In this document: in pieces, positions 13,283 to 23,357 of the stretch
How positions within the stretch are numbered: the stretch's first letter is position 1
How the letters are laid out: every line of letters starts with the position of its first letter
Assembly: GCA_025980475.1 (NCBI GenBank)
Contig: JAICXL010000004.1
Span: forward strand, 20,355 to 84,354
Direction of reading: 5' to 3'
DNA from: Nocardioidaceae bacterium
GTDB lineage: Bacteria; Actinomycetota; Actinomycetes; Propionibacteriales; Nocardioidaceae
DNA length: 64,000 nucleotides
Made by a program: the position numbers and the translations under genes
Notes under the pieces: generated by a model
What the model was told of the DNA's origin: nothing
Seen by the model: the letters and a program-made list of their open reading frames with translations, nothing else
Database searches by the model: none

Positions 13283-13789
13283 ATGGCCCGGCTCCTGGTG
13301 ATCCACCACTCTCCCACCCGCGGCGTCGCCTCGCTGACCGAGGCGGCGCTCGCGGGCACCCGCGACGAGTCGGTCGAGGGAGTCGAGGTGGTCGAGTGCC
13401 GCGCCCTCGACTTCGCCACCGGTGCGGCCTCCCACGAGGACCTGCTGGCGGCCGACGGCTACCTCCTCGGGACGACGGCGAATTTCGGCTACATGTCCGG
13501 TGCGATGAAGCACGTCTTCGACTCGACGTTCCTCCAGGTCGGCGGCGCGCTCGACGCTTGCGGTGGCGGCGCGGCGTCCGAGGGCGCCACCCGAGGACGA
13601 CCGTTCGGCCTCTACGTGCACGGCCGCTACGACACCACCGGCGCCGTGCGATCGGTGCTGTCGATCGTCGGGGCGCTCGGCTGGAAGCAGGGCTTCGACG
13701 TGCTCGAGGTGATGGGCGACGTCACCGAGGGGGACCGCGAGCGCGCCTACGAGCTGGGAGGCACGATCGCTGCGCTCGTCGCCGGTTGA
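13283..13789 (+). CDS. Flavodoxin / NAD(P)H-dependent FMN reductase-like protein
   Basis: MARLLVIHHSPTRGVASLTEAALAG...DGYLLGTTANFGYMSGAMKHVFDSTF; flavodoxin-like fold motifs. Confidence 0.75.
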   Translation: MARLLVIHHSPTRGVASLTEAALAGTRDESVEGVEVVECRALDFATGAASHEDLLAADGYLLGTTANFGYMSGAMKHVFDSTFLQVGGALDACGGGAASEGATRGRPFGLYVHGRYDTTGAVRSVLSIVGALGWKQGFDVLEVMGDVTEGDRERAYELGGTIAALVAG

Positions 13790-13840
13790 GGCCTCGGCGG
13801 TAGCATCGCCTGCGATGTCGGCAGATCGAGCGGGGGCCCG

Positions 13841-14701
13841 GTGACGGCACGGACGACCCTCGCGGGCGCCGTCTCCGTCTGCCTGACCGTGCTCGCCGTC
13901 ACCATCGGCTGCACGACGAGCACGCCGCAGGCCAGCAGCAGCACGCGTCCGCCCGCCACGAAGGCGCCGTCGTCGAGCCAGCCCACGGCGTCGCCACCGC
14001 CGGCAGCTCCCGGGGTCGGCTCGTGCCACCGGCTCTCGCTGCAGGCTGCCACGGCCCCCACCGACAGTCGGCCCGCGGTGCCCTGCGGAAGCAGCCACAC
14101 GACGGTCACCGTCCGAGTCGGGCACTTCGACCCGGTGCGCGACGGGCACCTGCTCAGCGTCGACTCGCGGTCGGTGCAACGGCAGATCGCCGCTCGGTGC
14201 CCGACCGGGCCCAGCGGCTACCTCGGCGGCACCCTCGCCGACCGACGGCTCTCTCGGTTCGCCGTCGTCTGGTTCAGCCCGACCGTCGAACAGGGGCAGG
14301 CCGGGGCCACCTGGTTCCGCTGCGACCTGCTGGCGCTGGCCGGGACCGGACCAGGTCAGGGCCTCGCCGTGCTGCCCGCGCACCTGCACGGGATCCTCGA
14401 CCGTCCGCACGCCCTCGACCGGTTCGGGACCTGCGGCTCCGCTGCCCCTGACTCCCCGCACTTCGACCGGGTCATCTGCGCACGCAGGCACACCTGGCGG
14501 GCCGTGAGCGTGATCCCGCTCGCGCCGCACGCACGCTTCCACGAACGCCCTGCCGGCGCCGCGGCCGACGGTCGCTGCAAGCAGGTCGCGGCGGCTGCGG
14601 CCGGAGGTGCGCTCAGGTACACGTGGGCGTTCGAGTGGCCGACCTTGCAGCAGTGGCGGGCCGGCCAGCGCTACGGCTTCTGCTGGCTGCCCACGCACTG
14701 A
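13841..14701 (+). CDS. Secreted lipoprotein-like protein, possible septum-formation-related domain
   Basis: GTG start; LAGAVSVCLTVLAVTIGCTTST lipobox-like; paired Cys/His segments (GSCHRL...VPCGSSHTTVTVRVGHFD, ...VICARRHTWRAV). Confidence 0.6.
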   Translation: MTARTTLAGAVSVCLTVLAVTIGCTTSTPQASSSTRPPATKAPSSSQPTASPPPAAPGVGSCHRLSLQAATAPTDSRPAVPCGSSHTTVTVRVGHFDPVRDGHLLSVDSRSVQRQIAARCPTGPSGYLGGTLADRRLSRFAVVWFSPTVEQGQAGATWFRCDLLALAGTGPGQGLAVLPAHLHGILDRPHALDRFGTCGSAAPDSPHFDRVICARRHTWRAVSVIPLAPHARFHERPAGAAADGRCKQVAAAAAGGALRYTWAFEWPTLQQWRAGQRYGFCWLPTH

Positions 14702-14703
14702 CG

Positions 14704-15468
14704 TCAGCGCCTGACCGGGTGCCCCGCGACGGCCAGCGCCTCCTTGACCTCGCCGATGCGCAGCGCCCCGAAGTGGAATACCGTCGCGGCCAGCACCGCG
14801 TCGGCGCCGGCGGCGACGGCGGGCGGGAAGTGCTCGACCCGGCCGGCGCCGCCGCTGGCCACGACCGGCACCGAGACCTCGCGCCGCACCATCCGGATCA
14901 GGTCGAGGTCGAAGCCGTCGGTGGTGCCGTCTGCGTCCATCGAGTTCAGCAGGACCTCCCCCGCGCCAAGCGTGGCGCCCCGCGCCGCCCACTCAACGGC
15001 GTCGAGCCCAGCGGCCCTGCGGCCACCGTGAGTGGTCACCTCGAAGCCCGAGTCGTACGACGTTCCCCGCCGTGCGTCGACCGACAGCACCAGCACCTGG
15101 CTGCCGAACCGGTCGGCGATCTCGGCGACCAGCTCGGGCCGCTGGATCGCGGCGGTGTTCACGGCCACCTTGTCCGCCCCGGCCCGCAGCAGCCGGTCGA
15201 CGTCGGCCACCGAGCCGACCCCGCCGCCGACCGTGAGCGGGATGAAGACCTGCTCTGCGGTCGCGGAGACGACCTCCAGCGTGGTCGCCCTCCCCTCGTG
15301 CGACGCCGAGATGTCCAGGAAGGTGAGCTCGTCGGCGCCCTGGTGGTCGTAGGCACGGGCCAGCTCCACCGGGTCCCCGGCGTCGCGGAGCTCGGTGAAG
15401 TTGACGCCCTTGACCACCCGGCCGGCGTCGACGTCCAGGCAGGGGATCACCCGAACAGCGACGCTCAC
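14704..15468 (-). CDS. hisF: Imidazole glycerol phosphate synthase cyclase subunit
   Basis: [53 protein letters not shown]...LTVGGGV...VVASGGAG. Confidence 0.97.
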   Translation of the reverse strand: MSVAVRVIPCLDVDAGRVVKGVNFTELRDAGDPVELARAYDHQGADELTFLDISASHEGRATTLEVVSATAEQVFIPLTVGGGVGSVADVDRLLRAGADKVAVNTAAIQRPELVAEIADRFGSQVLVLSVDARRGTSYDSGFEVTTHGGRRAAGLDAVEWAARGATLGAGEVLLNSMDADGTTDGFDLDLIRMVRREVSVPVVASGGAGRVEHFPPAVAAGADAVLAATVFHFGALRIGEVKEALAVAGHPVRR

Positions 15469-16205
15469 CGCGGCCGTCCGGGCCAGGTGAGGTCGAGCGC
15501 GGCCTCGAGCGTGAACCGGCCCTCGTAGAGCGCGGTGCCGATGATGGCGCCTTCGACGCCGTGCTCGACCAGGCCGGTCAGCGCCTCGAGGTCGGCCAGC
15601 TCGGTGATCCCGCCCGAGGCGACCACCGGCCGTTCGGTGGCGGCGCAGACGCTGCGGAGGAGGTCGAGGTTCGGGCCCTGCAACATGCCGTCCTTGTTGA
15701 CGTCGGTGACGACGTAGCGGGCACATCCCTCGGCGTCGAGCCGGGCGAGCACCTTGAAGAGGTCACCACCGTCGCGGGTCCACCCACGGGCGGCGAGGGT
15801 GCGGCCGCGCACGTCGAGTCCGACGGCGATCCGGTCACCGTGCTCCGCGATCGCCTGCGCGCACCAGGCCGGCTGCTCCAGCGCCGCGGTGCCCATGTTG
15901 ACCCGTCGACAGCCGGTGTCGAGGGCGGCCTTGAGCGACTCGTCGTCGCGGATGCCGCCGCTCAGCTCGACCTGGATGTCGAGCCGGTCGACGATCCCGG
16001 CCAGCAGCCGGCGGTTGTCACCGCGGCCGAACGCGGCGTCCAGGTCGACCAGGTGCAGCCACTCCGCACCGGCCTCCTGCCAGCGCAGGGCAGCCTCGAC
16101 CGGGTCGCCGAACCGCTTCGCCGAGCCGGCGACACCCTGCACCAGCTGGACGGCCTGGCCCCCCGCCACGTCCACGGCGGGGAGCAGCTCCAGGTGGTCG
16201 CTCAT
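15465..16205 (-). CDS. priA: Phosphoribosyl isomerase A (PriA/HisA family)
   Basis: [64 protein letters not shown]...[10 protein letters not shown]...[16 protein letters not shown]; actinobacterial PriA-like. Confidence 0.93.
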   Translation of the reverse strand: MSDHLELLPAVDVAGGQAVQLVQGVAGSAKRFGDPVEAALRWQEAGAEWLHLVDLDAAFGRGDNRRLLAGIVDRLDIQVELSGGIRDDESLKAALDTGCRRVNMGTAALEQPAWCAQAIAEHGDRIAVGLDVRGRTLAARGWTRDGGDLFKVLARLDAEGCARYVVTDVNKDGMLQGPNLDLLRSVCAATERPVVASGGITELADLEALTGLVEHGVEGAIIGTALYEGRFTLEAALDLTWPGRPR

Positions 16206-16212
16206 GGTCTCC

Positions 16213-16857
16213 TCACAGGGTCTCCACCCAGTTGCGCAGCAACCGGGCGCCGGCGTCGCCGGACTTCTCCGGGTGGAACTGGGTCGCCCACAGCGGTCCG
16301 TTCTCGACAGCGGCGACGAACCGGTCCCCGCCGTGCTCGGCCACGGTCACCAACGGAGGCCTGGTCCGGCCGTCGGCACCGAGCGCGGCCAGCTCCGTCC
16401 AGTCGCGCACCCCGTAGGAGTGCACGAAGTAGAATCGCTCGGACTCGACGTCCGCGAACATCTGCGAGCCCGGGGGGACATCGACGGTGTTCCACCCCAT
16501 GTGCGGCACGACGTCCGCCCGGATGCGCTCGACGACACCGGGCCACTCCCCACAGCCCGCGCTGGCCACCCCGTGCTCCACGCCCCGGGCGAAGAGCACC
16601 TGCATGCCGACGCAGATGCCGAGGACCGGCCGGCCGCCGGCCAGCCGGCGCCCGACGAGTTCAGGAACCCGGGTGGCCACCAGGCCGGCCATGCAGGCAG
16701 CGAACGCACCGACGCCGGGGACCACCAGGCCGGCGGCCTCGCGGGCGACGTCCGGGTCGGTGGTCAGCTCGACCTCCGCGCCTGCGCGCTCGACGGCCCG
16801 GACCACCGACCGGAGGTTCCCCGAGCCGTAGTCGAGGACGGCAACCCGTCTGGTCAC
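16213..16857 (-). CDS. hisH: Imidazole glycerol phosphate synthase glutaminase subunit
   Basis: [32 protein letters not shown]...[14 protein letters not shown]...[13 protein letters not shown]...QFHPEKSG. Confidence 0.96.
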   Translation of the reverse strand: MTRRVAVLDYGSGNLRSVVRAVERAGAEVELTTDPDVAREAAGLVVPGVGAFAACMAGLVATRVPELVGRRLAGGRPVLGICVGMQVLFARGVEHGVASAGCGEWPGVVERIRADVVPHMGWNTVDVPPGSQMFADVESERFYFVHSYGVRDWTELAALGADGRTRPPLVTVAEHGGDRFVAAVENGPLWATQFHPEKSGDAGARLLRNWVETL

Positions 16858-16864
16858 TCGGCGC

Positions 16865-17473
16865 TCACAGGCTGCCCTTGGTCGAGGGCACCCCGGTCTC
16901 CCGCGGGTCGAGGGTGACGGCGTCGCGGAAGGCACGTGCGAATGCCTTGAACTGAGCCTCCACCAGATGGTGCGGGTCCCGGCCCGACAGCACCCTGACG
17001 TGCAGCGCCAGCTGGGCGTGGAAGGCCAGCGTCTCGAAGACGTGCCGGGTGAGCGAGCCGGCGTAGAACGGCGCGGCGCCGCCGATGAGCGCATACGCCT
17101 GCCCGTCGGGCTCGCCGGTGTGCACGCAGTAGGGCCGACCGGAGACGTCGACGACTGCCTGGACCAGCGCCTCGTCCAGCGGGACGGTCACGTCCCCGAA
17201 GCGTCGTACCCCGGTCTTGTCGCCGAGCGCCTCCCGGATCGCCTCGCCGAGCACGATCGCCGTGTCCTCGACGGTGTGGTGGCCGTCGACCGCGAGGTCA
17301 CCCTCGGCCTCGACGACCAGGTCGACCAGCGCGTGCCGGCCGAAGGAGCCCAGCATGTGGTCGTAGAAGCCGATCCCGGTCGACACCGTCGCCCGGCCGG
17401 TGCCGTCGAGATCGAGCTCGACGTGCACCTTGGACTCCCGGGTGACCCGGTCGATCGTGCTGGTCCGGTTCAT
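16865..17473 (-). CDS. hisB: Imidazoleglycerol-phosphate dehydratase
   Basis: ETKV-like [41 protein letters not shown]...[16 protein letters not shown]. Confidence 0.97.
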   Translation of the reverse strand: MNRTSTIDRVTRESKVHVELDLDGTGRATVSTGIGFYDHMLGSFGRHALVDLVVEAEGDLAVDGHHTVEDTAIVLGEAIREALGDKTGVRRFGDVTVPLDEALVQAVVDVSGRPYCVHTGEPDGQAYALIGGAAPFYAGSLTRHVFETLAFHAQLALHVRVLSGRDPHHLVEAQFKAFARAFRDAVTLDPRETGVPSTKGSL

Positions 17474-18570
17474 CGTGTCTCCTCCAGTAGTGCTCGCCGG
17501 AATGCTGCCATCTCCCCGGGCGTCCCCACCGAGACCCGCAACCAGCCGTCCGGGCCGGTCTCGCGGATCAGCACCCCGCGACGGAGCAGTCCCTGCCAGA
17601 TCGCGTGCCTGTCGGGGAACCGGCCGAAGAGCACGAAGTTGGCGTCGCTGTCGGCGACCTCGAAGGCCTGCTCGCGCAGCCAGGTCACCAGCCGGTCACG
17701 CTCCTGCCGGAGGTCGTCGACCCGGGCCAGCAGCTCGTCCGCGTGCCGGAGCGCGACACCGGCGACCGCCTGGGTGACCGCCGAGAGGTGGTAGGGCAAC
17801 CGCACCACCCGTACGGCGTCGCAGATCTCCGGCGCCGCGGCCAGGTAGCCCACGCGCGCGCCGGCGAGGGCGAAGGCCTTGCTCATCGTGCGCGTGACCA
17901 CCAGGTTGCGGTGCGTCGCGAGCAGCTCCAGTGCCGACGGTGTGCCGGTGCGTCGGAACTCGGCGTAGGCCTCGTCGATCACCACGACCGCATCGGGCAC
18001 CAGCGCGCAGAGGGTGCCGATGGCCTCGTGGGGCAGGGCGGTTCCGGTCGGGTTGTTGGGCGAGGGCAGGAGTACGACGCTGGGCCGGTGCTGGTCGAGC
18101 AGGTCGCGGGCATGGTCGAGGTCGAACCCGAAGTCGTCACGACGCCGGCCCGCAACCCAGCTGGTCATCGCGTCTCGGGCGTACTCCGGATACATCGAGT
18201 AGGTCGGCGCGAACGAGACCGCAGTCCGCCCGGGGCCGCCGAAGGCCTGCAACAGCTGGAGCATCACCTCGTTGGACCCGTTCGCCGCCCACAGCTGGTC
18301 GGCGGCCAGCACGACGCCCGACTCCCGCGCGAGGTAGTCGGCAAGCGCCTTGCGCAGCTCGGTGGACTCCCTGTCCGGGTAGCGGTTGAGCCCCGCGGCG
18401 ACCTCCTGGACCGCGGTCGCGATGTCGGCGACCACCCGGGGGGGCGGCCCGTAGGGGTTCTCGTTCACGTTCAGCGCCACGGCCACGTCGAGCTGCGGCG
18501 CCCCATAGGGTGCGATGTCGCGGAGCTCGTCACGCAGCGGCGGCCAGCCGGCGCTCGGCGGAGGGCTCAT
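17470..18570 (-). CDS. hisC: Histidinol-phosphate aminotransferase
   Basis: [14 protein letters not shown]...[40 protein letters not shown]...[10 protein letters not shown]...[20 protein letters not shown]. Confidence 0.97.
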   Translation of the reverse strand: MSPPPSAGWPPLRDELRDIAPYGAPQLDVAVALNVNENPYGPPPRVVADIATAVQEVAAGLNRYPDRESTELRKALADYLARESGVVLAADQLWAANGSNEVMLQLLQAFGGPGRTAVSFAPTYSMYPEYARDAMTSWVAGRRRDDFGFDLDHARDLLDQHRPSVVLLPSPNNPTGTALPHEAIGTLCALVPDAVVVIDEAYAEFRRTGTPSALELLATHRNLVVTRTMSKAFALAGARVGYLAAAPEICDAVRVVRLPYHLSAVTQAVAGVALRHADELLARVDDLRQERDRLVTWLREQAFEVADSDANFVLFGRFPDRHAIWQGLLRRGVLIRETGPDGWLRVSVGTPGEMAAFRRALLEETR

Positions 18571-19901
18571 CCGAACCGGACCCGGACCGCGGCCCCGTGT
18601 CCGGGCAGGTCCTCGGCCTCGGCGAGCTCGACCACGTGGCCGGCGACCTCCTCCAGCGCCTCACGGGAGTAGTCCACGACGTGCACGGCGCGCAGGAACG
18701 AGCGCACCGACAGCCCCGACGAGTGGCAGGCACAGCCGGCTGTTGGCAGGACATGGTTGGAGCCGGCGCAGTAGTCACCCAGCGACACCGGGGCGAAGGG
18801 ACCCACGAACACGGCCCCCGCGTTGCGGACCCGCGCGGCAACGGCGGTCGCGTCGACAGTCTGCACCTCGAGGTGCTCGGCCGCGTAGGCGTTGACGACG
18901 GCCAGGCCCTGCTCGACGTCGTCGACCAGGACGATGCCGGACTGGTCACCGCAGAGGGCAGCGCGGATCCGCTCGACGTGCTTGGTGGCCGCAAGCTGTG
19001 GCTCCAGCTCCGCCTCGACCCGGTCGGCCAGGTCGACGGAGTCGGTCACCAGCACGGAGGCGGCCATCGGGTCGTGCTCCGCCTGGCTGATCAGGTCGGC
19101 TGCGACGTAGGCGGCATCGGCGGTCGCGTCGGCGAGGACCGCGATCTCCGTGGGCCCGGCCTCGGAGTCGATCCCGACGACACCCTTGAGCAGCCGCTTC
19201 GCCGACACGGTGTAGATGTTGCCGGGTCCGGTCACGAGGTCGACCCGCCGGCAGGGACCGGCGCCGTAGGCGAACATCGCGATCGCCTGCGCACCCCCGA
19301 CCGCATAGACCTCCGTGACACCCAGCAGCGCGCACGCCGCCAGGATCGTGGGGTGCGGCAGGCCGGCTCCGAAGCGGTCGAACGGAGCGCGCTGCGGCGA
19401 GCTGGCCAGGGCGATCGAGGGCACCCCGGCCACCTGGGCAGGCACCACGTTCATCACCACGCTGGAGACCAGGGGTGCCACGCCTCCGGGCACGTAGAGG
19501 CCGACGCGGCCGACCGGCACCATCCGCTGCGTCACCCGCGCCCCACGCCCGAGGTCGGTGACGATGTCGAGCTCCAGCTCGGCCTGGCAGGTCTCGCGCA
19601 GCCGCCGGATCGACTCCTCCAGGCCGGCGCGGACGTCCAGGTCGAGCGTTTCCAGCGCCTTGGCGAGCGCCTCGGCGGGTACGACGATGTCGTCCTGCTC
19701 CACCCCGTCGAACTCCCGCGCGAAGCCGCGGATCGCTTCGACCCCGCGATCACGCACTGCCTCGCAGATCGGTCGGACCACCTGCACCGCCGCGTCGACG
19801 TCGAAGTCCGCACGCGGCACCACGGTCCGGTAGTCGGGCTCGTCCACCACGCCCCGGAGGTCGATCCGGCGCATCCGCGCGCTTGAGCCTGTCGGGACCA
19901 T
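18567..19901 (-). CDS. hisD: Histidinol dehydrogenase
   Basis: [28 protein letters not shown]...[36 protein letters not shown]...SQAEHDP...AAEHLEVQT. Confidence 0.97.
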   Translation of the reverse strand: MVPTGSSARMRRIDLRGVVDEPDYRTVVPRADFDVDAAVQVVRPICEAVRDRGVEAIRGFAREFDGVEQDDIVVPAEALAKALETLDLDVRAGLEESIRRLRETCQAELELDIVTDLGRGARVTQRMVPVGRVGLYVPGGVAPLVSSVVMNVVPAQVAGVPSIALASSPQRAPFDRFGAGLPHPTILAACALLGVTEVYAVGGAQAIAMFAYGAGPCRRVDLVTGPGNIYTVSAKRLLKGVVGIDSEAGPTEIAVLADATADAAYVAADLISQAEHDPMAASVLVTDSVDLADRVEAELEPQLAATKHVERIRAALCGDQSGIVLVDDVEQGLAVVNAYAAEHLEVQTVDATAVAARVRNAGAVFVGPFAPVSLGDYCAGSNHVLPTAGCACHSSGLSVRSFLRAVHVVDYSREALEEVAGHVVELAEAEDLPGHGAAVRVRFG

Positions 19902-19983
19902 GTGGCCAGTCTAGGGTGACGCGCGTCGCCGCCCCGGCCGCATTTCAGGCGGCGGGACACGACCGACGGCTAGGTTGAGGCAC

Positions 19984-20649
19984 GTGACGACGGTGCCGGT
20001 GTTCCCCCTCAACACGGTGCTGTTCCCCGGCGTCACCGTCCCGCTGCACGTCTTCGAGGCGCGCTACCGCCGGCTCGTGGACGACCTGCTGGCGCTGCCC
20101 GACCCGGCGTCCCGGGTCTTCGGCATCGTGGCGATCCGGGAGGGCTACGAGGTCGGGGACCACGGCGTGCAGTCCGCCCACCGGATCGGCACTCTCGGCC
20201 AGCTGACCTCCGCCGATCCCTACGACGACGGTCGGTTCGACATCGAGGTGACCGGTCGGCAGCGGTTGCGGATGTCGACGGTGGACACGACCGGAACCTA
20301 CTTCCAGGCCGACGTGGAGCTGCTGCCCGACGGCGACGAGCCTGACGCCGTCGAGGAGGCGACCCGCGCACTGGCCGCCTTCCACGCCTATCGCTCGCAG
20401 CTCAGCGAGCTGCGGGGCGGGCCGGTCCTGGCCGGGGACCTGCCGAGCGACCCCGCCTACCTGTCCTACACCCTGGCAGCCACCTGCCTGCTGACACTGC
20501 GGGAGCGGCAGGCGCTGCTGGAGGCGGACAGCGCCCGTGAGCGGCTGGTCATGCTCCGGCTCGGCCTCACCGACGAGATGCGGGCCATGCGGGCGCTGCC
20601 CTCGCTGCCGGCGACCGAGGTGGCCCGCACCCGCTGGTCGCCGAACTAG
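19984..20649 (+). CDS. LON peptidase substrate-binding (N-terminal) domain protein
   Basis: VTTVPVFPLNTVLFPGVTVPLHVFEARYRRLVDDLL...GIVAIREGYEVG...RFDIEVTGRQRLRM. Confidence 0.92.
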   Translation: MTTVPVFPLNTVLFPGVTVPLHVFEARYRRLVDDLLALPDPASRVFGIVAIREGYEVGDHGVQSAHRIGTLGQLTSADPYDDGRFDIEVTGRQRLRMSTVDTTGTYFQADVELLPDGDEPDAVEEATRALAAFHAYRSQLSELRGGPVLAGDLPSDPAYLSYTLAATCLLTLRERQALLEADSARERLVMLRLGLTDEMRAMRALPSLPATEVARTRWSPN

Positions 20650-20683
20650 CTGACGGACGGTGGCGAGGGAGCAGCCGCGAGCG

Positions 20684-21181
20684 ATGGCGAAGAAGCGGAG
20701 GGAGCGCGTGGGCACGCCCGCGACCGAGGTCCTGGACCGGGCCGGAGTGGACTACACGGTGCACTCCTACGACCACGACCCGAGCGCCGCGTCATACGGC
20801 CTCGAGGCCGCTGAGGAGCTCGGGCTCGATCCGGCAGCAGTCTTCAAGACCTTGCTCGCCGAGGTCGACGCCGCGCTGGTCGTCGCGGTCGTGCCCGTGT
20901 CCGGACAGCTCGACCTGAAGGCCCTCGCGGCCGCCCTGGGCGGCAAGCGGGCGGCGATGGCCGACCCGGCCGCCGCCGAGCGGGCGACCGGGTACGTCGT
21001 CGGCGGCATCTCGCCCCTCGGGCAGAAGCGCCGGCTGCCGTGCGTCCTCGACGAGACCGCCCTGTCGTTGCCGAAGGTCTATGTCTCAGCGGGGCGCCGC
21101 GGCACCGACGTCGGCCTCGCCCCCACCGACCTGGTGCAGTTGCTGGGGGCCCGCACCGGAGCCATCGGCCGGGCGCCTTGA
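20684..21181 (+). CDS. ybaK: YbaK/EbsC-family aminoacyl-tRNA deacylase (Cys-tRNA(Pro)/Cys-tRNA(Cys) deacylase)
   Basis: TPATEVLDRAGVDYTVHSYDHDPSAASYGLEAAEELGLDPAAVFKTLLAEVD...GGISPLGQKRRLPCVLDETA. Confidence 0.92.
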   Translation: MAKKRRERVGTPATEVLDRAGVDYTVHSYDHDPSAASYGLEAAEELGLDPAAVFKTLLAEVDAALVVAVVPVSGQLDLKALAAALGGKRAAMADPAAAERATGYVVGGISPLGQKRRLPCVLDETALSLPKVYVSAGRRGTDVGLAPTDLVQLLGARTGAIGRAP

Positions 21182-21185
21182 CCGG

Positions 21186-22784
21186 TCAGTTCGTGGTCAG
21201 CTTCACCAGCACGTGGCTGGTGGCACCGTCCTGCCACGCGCTCGCGCCGAACGCCTCGAGCGGCTGCAGGTTCGCCTGGACCCTGGCTGCCTCACCCGCG
21301 GGGGCGCCTTGGTCCCGCGCCAGCCGCACGAGCGCGCCGAGCCACGGGGAGTCGAAGTCGACGAACATGACCGAGCTGGCCTTGTCGGCCTCGGGCACCA
21401 CCCCCCGGAAGGCGGCAGAGCGGCCGAGCCCACCACCTCCGAGCAGCTGGTCGGCATACTCCTGTGACGGGGCGAGGGCCACCCGCCCAGCACGGACCTC
21501 CTCGGCGATCCCGAGCTGGGCGAGCGAGATGCCCTGGCGTTCGGTGACCTTGTGGATGACCCCCTGGATGCCTGCGGTGTCACCGGTGATGGTGGCCCCG
21601 ACCGGCAGGTCCGCCGGGCTCGACACCGCCCGCAGGTCCGGCGGGTTGCCGCCCAAGGAGACCGTCACGGCCTTGCCCAGCAGGGTCTGGAGGTCATCGG
21701 GCAGGTGCAGCCCCGTCAACGTCTCGACCTGCGCGACCAGCTGGCTGGAGTCCTCCCCCGACAGCTGGCCCATCGACGCGACGAGCTGCCTGGCGTAGTC
21801 CGGCGGCGTGGCGAAGCCGAGCACGGCGGCCGTGTCCGCGGGCAGGGCCGCCACTGCGGCGGACACGTTCCCGGAGCCGGTGAGGTCGGGCACTCCACCC
21901 CCCACAGCGGCCACCTCGATGCCGCCGTCGGTGAAGCGGACGGTGCCGGAGAGGCCCTGGAATGCCTTCACCTGCTTGGTGACAGCATCGGCCGGGCTGG
22001 CCGCCGCCCCGCCGCCGGCGAACGCGTCGGCGTGCTGGGTGAGCCAGTCGGCGGCCTTCTTGGCGACGTAGAAGTTCACCACGCCGCGGTCGCCGACCTG
22101 GCCCTCCCAGTCGGTGTAGCCGGCGTCGGCGGAGAGCGGGGCCTGCTGGCCCGCGGCGACGATGGACCTGGCGTGGGCCGTGCTGTCGCTGATCACGACG
22201 TAGCCGTCGGCGAAGGCGTAGCCGAAGTCGCTCCCGGGGTGACTGCAGGCCACCAGCTTGTCGACACCGGCACGGGCCCGCGCCTGGTTCGACACCTGAA
22301 CCGCGAGCGCGGGCGCGGGCAGCTTGCCGGACAGGTCCACCGCTGCCAGCGCGGCCCGGTCACCGAGCCAGGGGGCGACGTCCTTGTCGAAGCGCAGCCC
22401 GCGGCAGTCGGAGTCCTCGATGGCCTTCTCGAAGATCGTCCTGCGGAGGTCGTCGCCGGTGCCGAGGTCGAGCTGCTTCTTCAGTGCGGGGAACTTGCGC
22501 AGGGTCTGGTAGGCCGCCAGCTTCTGGGAGGCCGACGGGTCCAGGTCGACGCTGACTTCGGCGAGCGTCGAAGCCGGCAGCACCTCCTCGGGCTGCGGAC
22601 CGTGGCCGCCGAGCAGGAACACGGCCGCTGCGGCGCCACCGCCCAGGACGGCGAGCACGCCGACGGCAACCGCGCCGACGACCACGGCGCGCCTGCCACG
22701 AGACGGCGCAACCGGCAGCGGCGTCGCTGTGTCGGTCGGCTCGCCGGCTCCCGGTGCGGGCGCGGACGGTGGCAGGTTGGACAT
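21186..22784 (-). CDS. DUF3352-type secreted/membrane-anchored protein
   Basis: 532 aa; cytoplasmic Pro-rich N-term, single TM (AVVVGAVAVGVLAVLGGGAAAAVFLL), VDLDPSASQKLAAYQTLRKFPAL...DVAPWLGDRAALAAVD. Confidence 0.75.
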   Translation of the reverse strand: MSNLPPSAPAPGAGEPTDTATPLPVAPSRGRRAVVVGAVAVGVLAVLGGGAAAAVFLLGGHGPQPEEVLPASTLAEVSVDLDPSASQKLAAYQTLRKFPALKKQLDLGTGDDLRRTIFEKAIEDSDCRGLRFDKDVAPWLGDRAALAAVDLSGKLPAPALAVQVSNQARARAGVDKLVACSHPGSDFGYAFADGYVVISDSTAHARSIVAAGQQAPLSADAGYTDWEGQVGDRGVVNFYVAKKAADWLTQHADAFAGGGAAASPADAVTKQVKAFQGLSGTVRFTDGGIEVAAVGGGVPDLTGSGNVSAAVAALPADTAAVLGFATPPDYARQLVASMGQLSGEDSSQLVAQVETLTGLHLPDDLQTLLGKAVTVSLGGNPPDLRAVSSPADLPVGATITGDTAGIQGVIHKVTERQGISLAQLGIAEEVRAGRVALAPSQEYADQLLGGGGLGRSAAFRGVVPEADKASSVMFVDFDSPWLGALVRLARDQGAPAGEAARVQANLQPLEAFGASAWQDGATSHVLVKLTTN

Positions 22785-22817
22785 GGCTCCCCCGATGGTC
22801 GTGGCGTCGGCCGGATC

Positions 22818-23357
22818 CTAACGGCTGTCTGCGTTCGTGCCCCACAAAACCCCGAGACAGCCCAGCAGTGCGGCCATCGGCCACACGAGCCACTCGCCGC
22901 GGCTGGTCAGCCGCAGCTGGACCGGGGCATGCTGCCCGACCCGGAGGTGACCCATCAGGCTGTGTGGGTCCGGCGGCCCGAGCCAGAGCCCCAGGCCGAT
23001 CACCACCCAGGCGGCGGCCATGGCCCCGATCGTGACGAGCACAATGGTGGCCACGGCGTCCCGACGACGCCAGCCGGCAAGCACGATGCCGCTGACCAGG
23101 CCCAGCCCGACGGCCAGCAGGAAGTACCACCCGTCGATGGCGACCTGTCGCCCGAGCTGGATCTGGTCCATCACCGCTCCGGCGCCGGTGCGGGTGTAGA
23201 ACGGCAGCGGGGCGAACTGCCACCAGATGACGGCCGCGACGACGCCCGCGACGACGAACCAGGCCAGCACCACGGCGGCGTCGACCAGGACGGCGGCCAC
23301 ACCTCCTGCGGAGGCCGCGGCCGGGCCGTCAGTGCCTGGGCCCGCTCCCGAACTCAT
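22818..23357 (-). CDS. Multi-TM membrane protein, DUF2567-like
   Basis: MSSGAGPGTDG...VLAWFVVAGVVAAVIWWQFAPLPFYTRTGAGAVMDQIQLGRQVAIDGWYFLLAVGLGLVSGIVL; start overlaps dnaE stop. Confidence 0.65.
   Translation of the reverse strand: MSSGAGPGTDGPAAASAGGVAAVLVDAAVVLAWFVVAGVVAAVIWWQFAPLPFYTRTGAGAVMDQIQLGRQVAIDGWYFLLAVGLGLVSGIVLAGWRRRDAVATIVLVTIGAMAAAWVVIGLGLWLGPPDPHSLMGHLRVGQHAPVQLRLTSRGEWLVWPMAALLGCLGVLWGTNADSR

Noticed and set aside
13281-13300. GGGGGC before ATG 13283 considered as a Shine-Dalgarno
   Set aside because: Zero spacing to the start codon; a leaderless start from TCTAAT fits better.
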